Below, piece after piece: positions 50,136 to 58,243 of a DNA stretch of 64,000 nt (its first letter is position 1; the number at the start of each line of letters is the position of its first letter). The position numbers were made by a program, and so were the translations under genes. The stretch lies in assembly GCA_020053595.1 (NCBI GenBank), contig JAGVMV010000014.1, positions 1 to 64,000 on the forward strand, read 5' to 3'. A model generated the notes under the pieces. The model ran no database searches. It was not told the DNA's origin and worked only from the letters and a program-made list of their open reading frames with translations. The DNA is from Thermoleophilia bacterium. Lineage in GTDB: Bacteria; Actinomycetota; Thermoleophilia; BMS3ABIN01.

Positions 50136-50164
50136 TTGACCATACCGCACTATATTAGTATACA
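50136..50164 (+). promoter_or_regulatory. Promoter of the first LuxR/MalT-like regulator
   Basis: TTGACC (50136-50141), 17 bases, TATACA (50159-50164). Leader of about 60 bases to the ATG at 50233. Confidence 0.65.
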
Positions 50165-50232
50165 TCTGAGGAAATATTCTCACGTTCTTACTGGTTGCAA
50201 AGATACCTCTTCGTCGCTGGAAAGTTTCAGAT

Positions 50233-53064
50233 ATGAAAAAACACTCAATTCTGACAAGCAAGCTGACCCCACCCGATCGCAGCCAAATGATTATGCGGCA
50301 ACGTTTGCTGGAAATCGCCGAAAACAGCGAGGAACGCCTGGTTATAATTTGCGCCGATGCGGGTTATGGCAAAACTACCATCATGGAACAATTGCGCTCG
50401 GCGTACAGTGGCCATAGCGTCTGGTATCAGTTAGGGCCGGAAGATCGGGATCTGTCGGTTTTTCTTACCCATCTGGCTGAGGGGGTGAGCCGGGCGGTAC
50501 CTGATTTTGGTAAAAAGACCGACCGTGCCCTGATGAATACGGAAAATGTCGCCGCCGACCATGAAAACATCATGATGGTCCTTGTCAGCGAGATTCTCGA
50601 GTTTGCAAAGGAGCCCCTGGCGCTCTGTTTTGATGAATTCCGCCACATCAATGACAGTAACCCGACACAGGAAGCGATCCAGTTTCTGGTGAATCATCTG
50701 CCTTCCAGCTTTCGCATTATGATCACTTCCCGTGAAAAACCAAATCTCTTACTAGGCCGACTTCGAAGTCAGCGCCAGCTATTCGAGTTTGATACCGACG
50801 ACTTGCGCTTCGATCTTGAGGAAGCCGCGACGTTGTTCGAAGGCAGCTGTTCGCCCCCACTAGCCGAGCGGGAGCTAAAGGCCTGGACCAAGGCGACTGA
50901 CGGCTGGCCTGTAGCGCTGACCCTCTCGAGAAATCTGCTCAGGTCGAACAGACGCCTGCCTGAGGAAATATTGAAGGATCTCGTCGATAACCGCGGCTCG
51001 ATCGCTACCTACCTGGCTGAGGAAATATGGACCGGATTGAGCGAGAAGCTGAAGGATTTCATGATGCGCAGTTCCCTGCCGGACATAATCGATGTCGATA
51101 TCTGCGATAAAACCCTTACGGAGCACAAAGAGATCAATTATTCCATGAAGTTCCTTCAGGAAATGGAAGACCGAAACCTGATGATCTTCAGTCTCGAGAC
51201 CGGGAAAAGATATCGCTATCAGCCACAAGTACGGCAATATCTTCGCCGGAAACTGAGTGAAAAAATGAGTCCGGTCGACATCGCTGAACTGAATATCCGC
51301 TATGGCGAAGCTTATGAACAGCGTGGAGACTATGACAATGCAATCAAACATTATCAGGACTCAGGGTCAATGCATCTGGTTGCTGGAATTATCGAAGACC
51401 AGGGCGAGGCATTTATGGCTGCCGGCCGCTACGAATCGCTTGCCAGGTGGATATCAGTAATTCCCGAGAGCGCCATCAAGAGCAAGCCATTGCTGGCATA
51501 TGTCTGTGCAAAAACCAGCGAGCATTTAGGAGAGATGGAAAAGGCTGAGAGTATGTATGTAATGGCCGAAACCGGTTTTAATAAAAAGGGCGATAAACAC
51601 GGCACTTTTATTTGTGTTTATGCTCTTGCGGAATATTATTTCATGAAGGAAATGTATCGGAAAAGCCTGGAGATGGCTACACGGGCACTTCCGCTGGCCG
51701 ATGAACCGCTTGACAGAATAACCGTGCTTACAAGGATGATGAGGTCAAGCCTGATTATTGGCGATACCACCAGGGCATTTCAAATTTTACGGCAGGCGGA
51801 CGAGGCGATTGATGACACAATGGTGGAGGCCCGACTGGTTCTGTCCACCGAGAACATGGCCGTGAACTGGATGACAGGCGATTTTAAAGGATCGATGGAG
51901 ACCGTGCTTGGACTGGAAAAGGAAGCCACTCCGCAAACATCGATGCAAACTCGTTTCATTGTTCTGTTTTTCAAGATGTCGAACCTGCGTGAGGCCGCCC
52001 AATATCTGGAAGCCCTGGCAACCGCGGAGGAAGCAGCAGATTATCTGGGCAGCGAGGACAAGATCCAGAAGCTGATCTTTCAACTTCAAAAAGCGGTCAC
52101 CCTGTTGTGCGTGGGCGACGGTACGGCTGGCCGCGAAATGATGGAGCGAATAATTGCGAAGATCGGAGGTTCCGCGCCGCTTGGGCCATATTTCAGCTTC
52201 AATTACCTTGGAGATTATTACCGGCGGTATGGCATGCCGGATAAGGCGATAGAATTGCTGATCCCGGAGCTGCGATCCAACCGGGAGAAAGACATAAGAT
52301 ACTCTATCGCCAGCTCACTGGTAAATCTGGGGGCCAACAAGCTTCGCCGGGTAAATGGTCCGGGTAATACCGGATTAGCGAACCTGGAAGAAGCGAGCCA
52401 GATCGCCAAGGAAAACAATTATCGTTTCACTCTCACTCAGGTCCACTTCCAGCAGGCCTGGCGTGCCCTGGGGCTGCGAGATGAAGCGAAGGCCCTTGAT
52501 GAGATCACGAAATCACTCGATATCGCCGCTCACTTCCAGCACAACAATTTCATCCTTCAGGAAGGAAAGATCAGCCTGGACCTGCTGGCCTTCGCCTTCG
52601 AAGCGGATGTCCATCGCGATTATCTGACAAAAATATTCGGGCTTATCGGTCCGCCGGCGCTGTCAGTCCTGTCACCTCTGATCAAAAGCAGCTCGGCATC
52701 GCTCAGAATGGCGGTGATCCCGGCATTGGGCAAGGCAGGCGGCGCCCAGGCCGCTCCCTATGTCCGGCGGCTCATCCGCGATACGGACGCTACGGTGCGC
52801 CGTGCTGCAAGCGCCGAACTTGCAAGCCTGCGAACCAATATCGAGGAACCGGGGAAGATACTGACCAAACGCGAGAACCAGGTTTTCGAAATGCTGACCC
52901 AGGGGCACAGTAACGCGGAAATCGCCCAGCAGCTATTTATCAGCGAGCCGACCGTAAAGACCCATGTCACCAGGATTTTCCAGAAACTTGGTTTGACCAG
53001 GAGATCCCAGGCAGCTGTATATTTTCACCGGGACAGGCATCCGGCCGGCGGCGCGGCTAACTAG
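50233..53064 (+). CDS. LAL-type (MalT-like) transcription regulator 1
   Basis: 943 residues. N-terminal STAND ATPase with Walker A ADAGYGKTT (41-49) and Walker B ALCFDEF, then a winged-helix part, a long TPR-like helical repeat region (about 330-780), a short HEAT-like unit (ALGKAGGAQAAPYVRRLIRD) and a C-terminal LuxR helix-turn-helix (LTKRENQVFEMLTQGHSNAE to RIFQKLGLTRRSQA). MalT-type proteins bind a small ligand on the repeats and ATP, then join up to activate genes. Paralogue of the next gene (both have GHSVWYQ at the same place). The ligand is unknown. Confidence 0.85.
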   Translation: MKKHSILTSKLTPPDRSQMIMRQRLLEIAENSEERLVIICADAGYGKTTIMEQLRSAYSGHSVWYQLGPEDRDLSVFLTHLAEGVSRAVPDFGKKTDRALMNTENVAADHENIMMVLVSEILEFAKEPLALCFDEFRHINDSNPTQEAIQFLVNHLPSSFRIMITSREKPNLLLGRLRSQRQLFEFDTDDLRFDLEEAATLFEGSCSPPLAERELKAWTKATDGWPVALTLSRNLLRSNRRLPEEILKDLVDNRGSIATYLAEEIWTGLSEKLKDFMMRSSLPDIIDVDICDKTLTEHKEINYSMKFLQEMEDRNLMIFSLETGKRYRYQPQVRQYLRRKLSEKMSPVDIAELNIRYGEAYEQRGDYDNAIKHYQDSGSMHLVAGIIEDQGEAFMAAGRYESLARWISVIPESAIKSKPLLAYVCAKTSEHLGEMEKAESMYVMAETGFNKKGDKHGTFICVYALAEYYFMKEMYRKSLEMATRALPLADEPLDRITVLTRMMRSSLIIGDTTRAFQILRQADEAIDDTMVEARLVLSTENMAVNWMTGDFKGSMETVLGLEKEATPQTSMQTRFIVLFFKMSNLREAAQYLEALATAEEAADYLGSEDKIQKLIFQLQKAVTLLCVGDGTAGREMMERIIAKIGGSAPLGPYFSFNYLGDYYRRYGMPDKAIELLIPELRSNREKDIRYSIASSLVNLGANKLRRVNGPGNTGLANLEEASQIAKENNYRFTLTQVHFQQAWRALGLRDEAKALDEITKSLDIAAHFQHNNFILQEGKISLDLLAFAFEADVHRDYLTKIFGLIGPPALSVLSPLIKSSSASLRMAVIPALGKAGGAQAAPYVRRLIRDTDATVRRAASAELASLRTNIEEPGKILTKRENQVFEMLTQGHSNAEIAQQLFISEPTVKTHVTRIFQKLGLTRRSQAAVYFHRDRHPAGGAAN

Positions 53065-53114
53065 GATTATTGTTTTGTAGTAGCCGATAGAGAAACTGGG
53101 GAAGGGAATCAAGC

Positions 53115-53159
53115 ATGGTGGCTGAAAGCGAGAGCGGGTGCAACTGCTGCGGGAAGTAG
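53115..53159 (+). CDS. 14-residue Cys-rich upstream ORF
   Basis: ATG at 53115 follows GGGGAAGGGA and opens 14 codons (MVAESESGCNCCGK) that end inside the start of the next regulator gene in another frame. It has a better ribosome binding site than the regulator. It may be a leader, a metal- or redox-responsive switch, or the sign of a frameshift in the true N-terminus. Confidence 0.35.
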   Translation: MVAESESGCNCCGK

Positions 53160-55972
53160 ATGGTAACAGCGATAAGACCCCTTTATTAGCAAGCAAACTG
53201 AGGCCGCCCAGGCTGCGGAAGGTGCTTGCGCGATCCAGGCTTCTGAGCAGGGCTGAACCCGGCGCTGGACTGAAACTCGTAAATATCTGCGCTGGTCCGG
53301 GCTTTGGCAAAACAACGCTTATGGCACAGATCGCACAGTCCTGCGAAGGCCATAGCGTCTGGTACCAGGTGGACAACCTGGATTGTGACACCTCGGTTTT
53401 CATCAGGCATCTGGTTTCCGGTGTGACACATGCGTGCGATTTGAATGCCGTCCGAACCCATTCACGGATTAACGAGACATCTGATTTTATTCGTGAGGGT
53501 GAAAACATATTGGCGATACTTCTGGATGAACTGGGTCAGCAAACGCAGAAACCGCTATTGATATGTTTTGATGACTTTCACCTCTTCGATAAAGCCAGCC
53601 AGACGCCACGCCTGGTGGATTACCTGGTTCGAAATCTTCCGGAAAACCTGAGCATTGTAATCGCTTCTCGTGTGGCGCCGACGCTGGCTCTCGGACGTTT
53701 GCGAGCGCAGGGAGCCGTTTGCGATTTTGGCGAGAAGGATCTCAAGTTTTCACTAGACGAGCTTTCCGGACTTTTAGCCCAGTGGAAAATCGAGTCATCC
53801 GCCTCTGTCTTGCATCAGGCATACACAAGCACGGAGGGTTGGGCCGCAGGCCTGGTTTTAACAGAGAGTTGTCTCAGGTCTGGAAATGAAGCGCCCCACC
53901 TGTTTAAAAAGAGGCATATGCAACAGGCGGTATATGAGTACCTGGCCGAGGAGGTACTAAACAACCAGACCGCGGAAACAAGAGAGCTGCTATTGCATAT
54001 GGCTCTCATCGATCCGGTTGACCCAACTGTCTGCCGCACCGCGCTGGACACGGAAAGTGCCGAAAGCGTATTGGCAAGAGCCGAACAAAACAACCTTTTC
54101 ACCACCCGGCTGGACGACGCCAATCTCTACCGCTTTCATCCCCTGTTTCGTGAATTTCTGCTATCACAGCTCACATTGGAAATTGGCATAAAGGCAGTGA
54201 ACAGGCGTCGGGAAATATTTGCGGAGGCTTTCAGATCTGCGGGCAAAGACCATTACGCCATTGAGCAGTATCTCGAGTCAGGCAATTATAAAAAGGCAAT
54301 TGCGCTGATTGAGATACAAGCAGAAGAAATGGTCAAAAAGGCGGAATACGAAACTCTGGGAAGATGGCTCGACTCATTAAATCTAAAAGAGCTGCCTGTT
54401 AACATCAAAATTTATAAAGGTATTCTACTGGTGTCCAAGGGTAAATTTCATAAAGCGGCAAAGATCCTGAAAGAAATTCAATCACGTTTAACCGTGAAGG
54501 ACATTAATGGACTCTGTAGAGCCAGAATAGCTTACGCGGAGTGTCTCTGTGAATTGGGAAAAAGTGATCAGGCAATTGACATTCTGAACGCATCGCTCGA
54601 TATATCGATGCCGCCTCAGTTGCGTCTGGAAGTCTTGCGCCAGCTGGGTAAATGCTACTGGGTCACTTTTAACGACGAGAGTCTGAATGCATGTTGTGAA
54701 ATGGCCAGCCAGATTGAATGTGACCAGGATACACCCTTCGCTGACGGACTCAAGTTTGCATTGTCAATGAAAAGCTTGCGCCAAGGAAATTTTTCAAAGG
54801 CATATCATTTATTGACAGACTATACAGATGATGAAGAACTGACTGAAAGTCAAAAGAATATTCGAATGAACAATATTGCATCTTGTCTCATGATGATGGG
54901 TAGATATTCAGATGCAAGAGCCTTGGTTGAGAAATGTAAGGAAAGGATCGATGCGCAGGGAGAAATCAAATTATTGCCCAGAGTGCTTGATACGTTAGGC
55001 TGCCTTTTAATCGCCGAAGGCTTTATCGATCGTGGAAAATACATGCTCAATTTGGCATTGGAAAAGTTGCAAGATATTGAACAGAACCGATCCGAACTCA
55101 GTGCTGGCATTCTTTGTCATTTAGGAACTTTGGCTCGCCGTAGTGGTGATTATGAAAAAGCTTTCGAGTTTCACTCAAAAAGTGTTTCAATTTCTAACTC
55201 ATTAAGTGAGATTTTTGAAGTCGCCATGGGCACAGTAAACATGGCGGCAGATATGGTCCGACAACTTCGCTTTACAGAGGCAGAAGAGTATTTCGAGAAA
55301 GCAGAGGATGCTGCCAATAAGCATAATTTGCAATACGTTCAGACATTCGTTGATTTCAGTCGCGCCTGGTCTTCTCATTTATTGGATGAAAAAGAGGGAG
55401 AATGTAAATATATCGCCTCAGCCTTAAAGAGGGCGAAGAAATTTCATCATAACCATTTTATGATTCAGGAGGGCAGGGTTTCTATGCCCTTGTTCTCAAC
55501 AGCATTGGAAAACGGGATTGAGGTTGATTACGTATATAAGGTGCTTGTGAAAATTGGTGAGGATTCGTTACCTTTGATTGAAAAGTTTATTTGTCACAAG
55601 GATCCGCTGATGAGGAAAAAGGCCGCGTTTTCTATAGATAAAATCGGTTCCAGTGGTGCTCTGGCATTGCTGCGCCGGATGCGATACGACAGCGATGAGC
55701 AAGTTCGGAGCTTTGTTAACAAGTCTCTCATCAGGCTGAGGGAAAACCTGAATTCACATTTGGAGATATTGACACCAAGAGAATCAGAAGTGCTCAAGTG
55801 TCTTGCGGAGGGCTTGTCCAATGTTCAAATAGCCGAAAGGTTATTCATTTCCGAACGGACGGTAAAGACTCATATCGCAAATATATTTCGAAAATTGGGT
55901 TTCACAAAACGACTAGATGCAGCGCTTTATTACAGGCAACTTGAAGAAAAAAGTACTACTTTACAGGATTGA
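53138..55972 (+). CDS. LAL-type (MalT-like) transcription regulator 2
   Basis: 944 residues from the GTG at 53138. Same order as regulator 1: Walker A GPGFGKTT (53-60), LICFDDF, TPR-like repeats, a HEAT-like pair (LIEKFICHKDPLMRKKAAFS), and LuxR helix-turn-helix (LTPRESEVLKCLAEGLSNVQ to IFRKLGFTKRLDA). The second half is distinctly richer in A+T than regulator 1, so it has evolved faster or came by transfer. The 73-base gap from regulator 1 holds no clear terminator; they may be co-transcribed. Confidence 0.82.
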   Translation: MQLLREVDGNSDKTPLLASKLRPPRLRKVLARSRLLSRAEPGAGLKLVNICAGPGFGKTTLMAQIAQSCEGHSVWYQVDNLDCDTSVFIRHLVSGVTHACDLNAVRTHSRINETSDFIREGENILAILLDELGQQTQKPLLICFDDFHLFDKASQTPRLVDYLVRNLPENLSIVIASRVAPTLALGRLRAQGAVCDFGEKDLKFSLDELSGLLAQWKIESSASVLHQAYTSTEGWAAGLVLTESCLRSGNEAPHLFKKRHMQQAVYEYLAEEVLNNQTAETRELLLHMALIDPVDPTVCRTALDTESAESVLARAEQNNLFTTRLDDANLYRFHPLFREFLLSQLTLEIGIKAVNRRREIFAEAFRSAGKDHYAIEQYLESGNYKKAIALIEIQAEEMVKKAEYETLGRWLDSLNLKELPVNIKIYKGILLVSKGKFHKAAKILKEIQSRLTVKDINGLCRARIAYAECLCELGKSDQAIDILNASLDISMPPQLRLEVLRQLGKCYWVTFNDESLNACCEMASQIECDQDTPFADGLKFALSMKSLRQGNFSKAYHLLTDYTDDEELTESQKNIRMNNIASCLMMMGRYSDARALVEKCKERIDAQGEIKLLPRVLDTLGCLLIAEGFIDRGKYMLNLALEKLQDIEQNRSELSAGILCHLGTLARRSGDYEKAFEFHSKSVSISNSLSEIFEVAMGTVNMAADMVRQLRFTEAEEYFEKAEDAANKHNLQYVQTFVDFSRAWSSHLLDEKEGECKYIASALKRAKKFHHNHFMIQEGRVSMPLFSTALENGIEVDYVYKVLVKIGEDSLPLIEKFICHKDPLMRKKAAFSIDKIGSSGALALLRRMRYDSDEQVRSFVNKSLIRLRENLNSHLEILTPRESEVLKCLAEGLSNVQIAERLFISERTVKTHIANIFRKLGFTKRLDAALYYRQLEEKSTTLQD

Positions 55973-56259
55973 AAATACAACCAATGGACGATTAATCCTG
56001 CGTCATAAGTTGCTAGAATGACCTCGTTGAAGCTGCTGATAATGATAAGCATGTGCAGCGGCAGAGGGAGGATGGGGTCGGACAAAGATACAATAGGGAA
56101 GTGGGTCTTGAGATAACCTGGAAGCTTCGCCCAGCGGTTTTCGGGTCTCGGGGAGGCAAACCTACGCTTCTGCAGTGGGAAAACGGTGAGAGTGGGGAAC
56201 TGCCAAACAGCGGAAGTGAGATGATGAGTGGGAGACAGTAGGTTAGCCGGGGTGTATCT
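55973..56259 (+). other. Purine-rich intergenic stretch, possible small RNA
   Basis: An extended -10 (TGC-TAGAAT, 56011-56019) would start a transcript near 56026. The following 200 bases are rich in G and A, with phrases GGGAAAACGGTGAGAG and GAACTGCC that call to mind the cobalamin riboswitch core, though the CGCAACTGT part is missing. No gene follows on this strand. No ORF of note. Confidence 0.25.
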
Positions 56260-57663
56260 TTAGATTTCTTTCGCGTTTGCGTGGAAATCGTCCAGCTTGA
56301 GGGCAGGCCGGCTTTTTCTGAATTCATTGAGAAAGTCGGCCTTGCTTCCCTCCCTGTAGCCAAGGTCCTCATTTTTCAAAACCTGCGCCATCACTTCCAC
56401 GTATTTTGGATCCAACTGGGTGCCAGCTACTTTTCTAAGGATTATTAATGCTTCAAAAGGACTTTTTGCTTCGCGGTATGGTCTGTCGGATGTCAGCGCA
56501 TGATACGTATCAGCTACAGCGAGCATGCGGCTTAGTTCCGGTATGTCCTCACCGCTGATCCCATACGGGTAACCCGTTCCATCGTATTGTTCCTGGTGAT
56601 GGCGAATTATGTCTGCAATATCCTTGTGGGCATCGAATTGAGATAGTACCTCGGCAGCAGTCGTCGGATGCTCCTTGATCTGTTCCCACTCCCTTGCTGT
56701 AAGCTCGCCCTCTTTTTTCAGCACGGCATCAGGCGTTCCAACCTTGCCGAGGTCGTGTAGCAGGCCGGCCATGTGGGCTGTGCGCTGTTCGTCTTCAGAC
56801 ATGCCCATCATTCTGGCCATATCCCTGCAATACATCGCGACTCCCGCCGAGTGACTGGCAGTGTAATGGTCCTTGCTGTCCAGAAGCATAATCAGTGCTC
56901 CGGCAAAGCCGATGTTCATGTCCATCAGGTCTTCAGAAAGCTGGGTCTGTTCCGCCAGTAGCTCCTTTTGCTGAACAAGTAATTTGTAAACATGCTGGCT
57001 GGCAAAAATAGGGACAAAAAACAATGCTGCCGCAGCAATACCGGCGCTTATATAGACAGCAGCAATTACCATTCCGACACCGAGAATCAGAATTTGGGAC
57101 GGTAAGGTGGGTAAAAAATTATTCTTCCACAAGGAGACGATTTTCTGGTTATAGCGGAGAGCAACACCAACGGAAGCAAAAGCAAAATCAATAACTTCCC
57201 ATATAGCTCCAATCAGAACCCCAGCAAATACAAAGCCTAAAGCTATCGTTGTAGTGGGAACAGAATATCCGAGGGGCTCTTTCAGGAAGTTAAAGAGTGC
57301 GGCGACCAACATTACCGATACCGCATTCGATGCGAACATGAATGTCATGCGAAGTAGATCCTTCTTGTGCCTAACTGCAAGGACACTCAAACATGCAATT
57401 ATTGCGCTCTGCGCAGGCCCAAGAAAAAATATACCTAGTAGAACTGGAAGGTTCGCACTGCTGACATGGACTCGCTTTGAAAATTGAACAGCCTGATTCT
57501 CAGCAACCCATGCAATTAGTGTTAGTAGTATTGTTTGTGTGACAACCTCATTGGACCAAGAGGTTCTAATTGAGAAATGGAAGAAGAGGGCACCGGCGGC
57601 CGCGCTCAACAGAGCAGTAAGCCCGACCAGCACTGTGTGCCTGGAACGGACGCTCTCGGCCAT
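56260..57663 (-). CDS. Membrane HD-GYP domain phosphodiesterase
   Basis: 467 residues from the ATG at 57663, after GGGGAGGG. Six or so membrane helices fill the first 220 residues, without a known sensor motif. The HD-GYP domain has HSAGVAMYCRDMARMM, LLHDLGKVGTPD, EHPTTAAEVL, IIRHHQEQYDGTGYPYG and MLAVADTYHALTSDRPYR, with all metal ligands and the GYP signature, so it should cleave c-di-GMP. It lies 139 bases downstream of a small peptide gene on the same strand and may share its message. Confidence 0.88.
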   Translation of the reverse strand: MAESVRSRHTVLVGLTALLSAAAGALFFHFSIRTSWSNEVVTQTILLTLIAWVAENQAVQFSKRVHVSSANLPVLLGIFFLGPAQSAIIACLSVLAVRHKKDLLRMTFMFASNAVSVMLVAALFNFLKEPLGYSVPTTTIALGFVFAGVLIGAIWEVIDFAFASVGVALRYNQKIVSLWKNNFLPTLPSQILILGVGMVIAAVYISAGIAAAALFFVPIFASQHVYKLLVQQKELLAEQTQLSEDLMDMNIGFAGALIMLLDSKDHYTASHSAGVAMYCRDMARMMGMSEDEQRTAHMAGLLHDLGKVGTPDAVLKKEGELTAREWEQIKEHPTTAAEVLSQFDAHKDIADIIRHHQEQYDGTGYPYGISGEDIPELSRMLAVADTYHALTSDRPYREAKSPFEALIILRKVAGTQLDPKYVEVMAQVLKNEDLGYREGSKADFLNEFRKSRPALKLDDFHANAKEI

Positions 57664-57801
57664 CGGTACCCTCCCCAAGTAGTCGATGATAGTAACGCCG
57701 CGACCTACACTTATGGACAGCCCGAGCGGCGGAGTGGTCGTATTATAACAACCCTAAGCATCGACTGGAAGGTTATTTAATGAATTTTGTTTATTTAGCT
57801 C

Positions 57802-57879
57802 CTACCAAGTCCACCTGCCGCCGCTTGCCGCTAGCAACGTAGCCAACGCTGTGATGAAACCAAAAATCTTCACTTTCAT
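57802..57879 (-). CDS. 25-residue hydrophobic peptide, candidate signal
   Basis: The ATG at 57879 is preceded by TAGGAGGTGAGTGAA, one of the best ribosome binding sites in the window. The peptide begins MKVKIFGF, has a hydrophobic, Ala/Leu-rich middle and ends GGRWTW. This form (basic start, hydrophobic core, Gly-Gly and aromatic end) recalls short export-signal or pheromone precursors. No Cys is present, so it is not AgrD-like. Upstream of the HD-GYP gene and near a peptide ABC transporter. Function not shown. Confidence 0.45.
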   Translation of the reverse strand: MKVKIFGFITALATLLAASGGRWTW

Positions 57880-58050
57880 TTCACTCACCTCCTACCTTTC
57901 CCCAGCTGTTTAACCCGGAATATTGAGGCTGATAAAGCGTTTTGGTACCCTCAGCCTCCGCTTTGGCACTCCGTCTCCTGATCTGGAGTGTCACACCCCA
58001 CCACGACCACGTGATCCTGATGGGGTGTGTGCAAATATTCTAAATAAGGC
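57880..58050 (-). promoter_or_regulatory. Three-hairpin leader of the peptide/HD-GYP unit
   Basis: On the minus strand a TAGAAT near 58040 with a poor -35 would start a leader with three hairpins in a row: CACACCCCATCA/TGGTGGGGTGTG (12 pairs, one G-U), CACTCC/GGAGTG and GAGGCTGA/TCAGCCTC (8 pairs). The ribosome binding site lies about 40 bases past the last. I do not recognise a known riboswitch. The remaining 58051-58243 holds only a small hairpin GAGCC-TTTC-GGCTC after the next gene's stop. Confidence 0.45.
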
Positions 58051-58243
58051 AGAATTGGTTTTGTACGTATGAAGTGATAGTCAAGGGATGGGGTAAAGGA
58101 CGGTTAACACGGGATTGAGTGTAAAACTTTTAAATACCTTGGTTACCGTTAAATGCAGGGCGTTTTCGGAAATCAGCTTATTCCGGTGTATGAGCCGAAA
58201 GGCTCAACTGCTACTTCAGATAGGGCGTTGCGGGGTTATTCGG

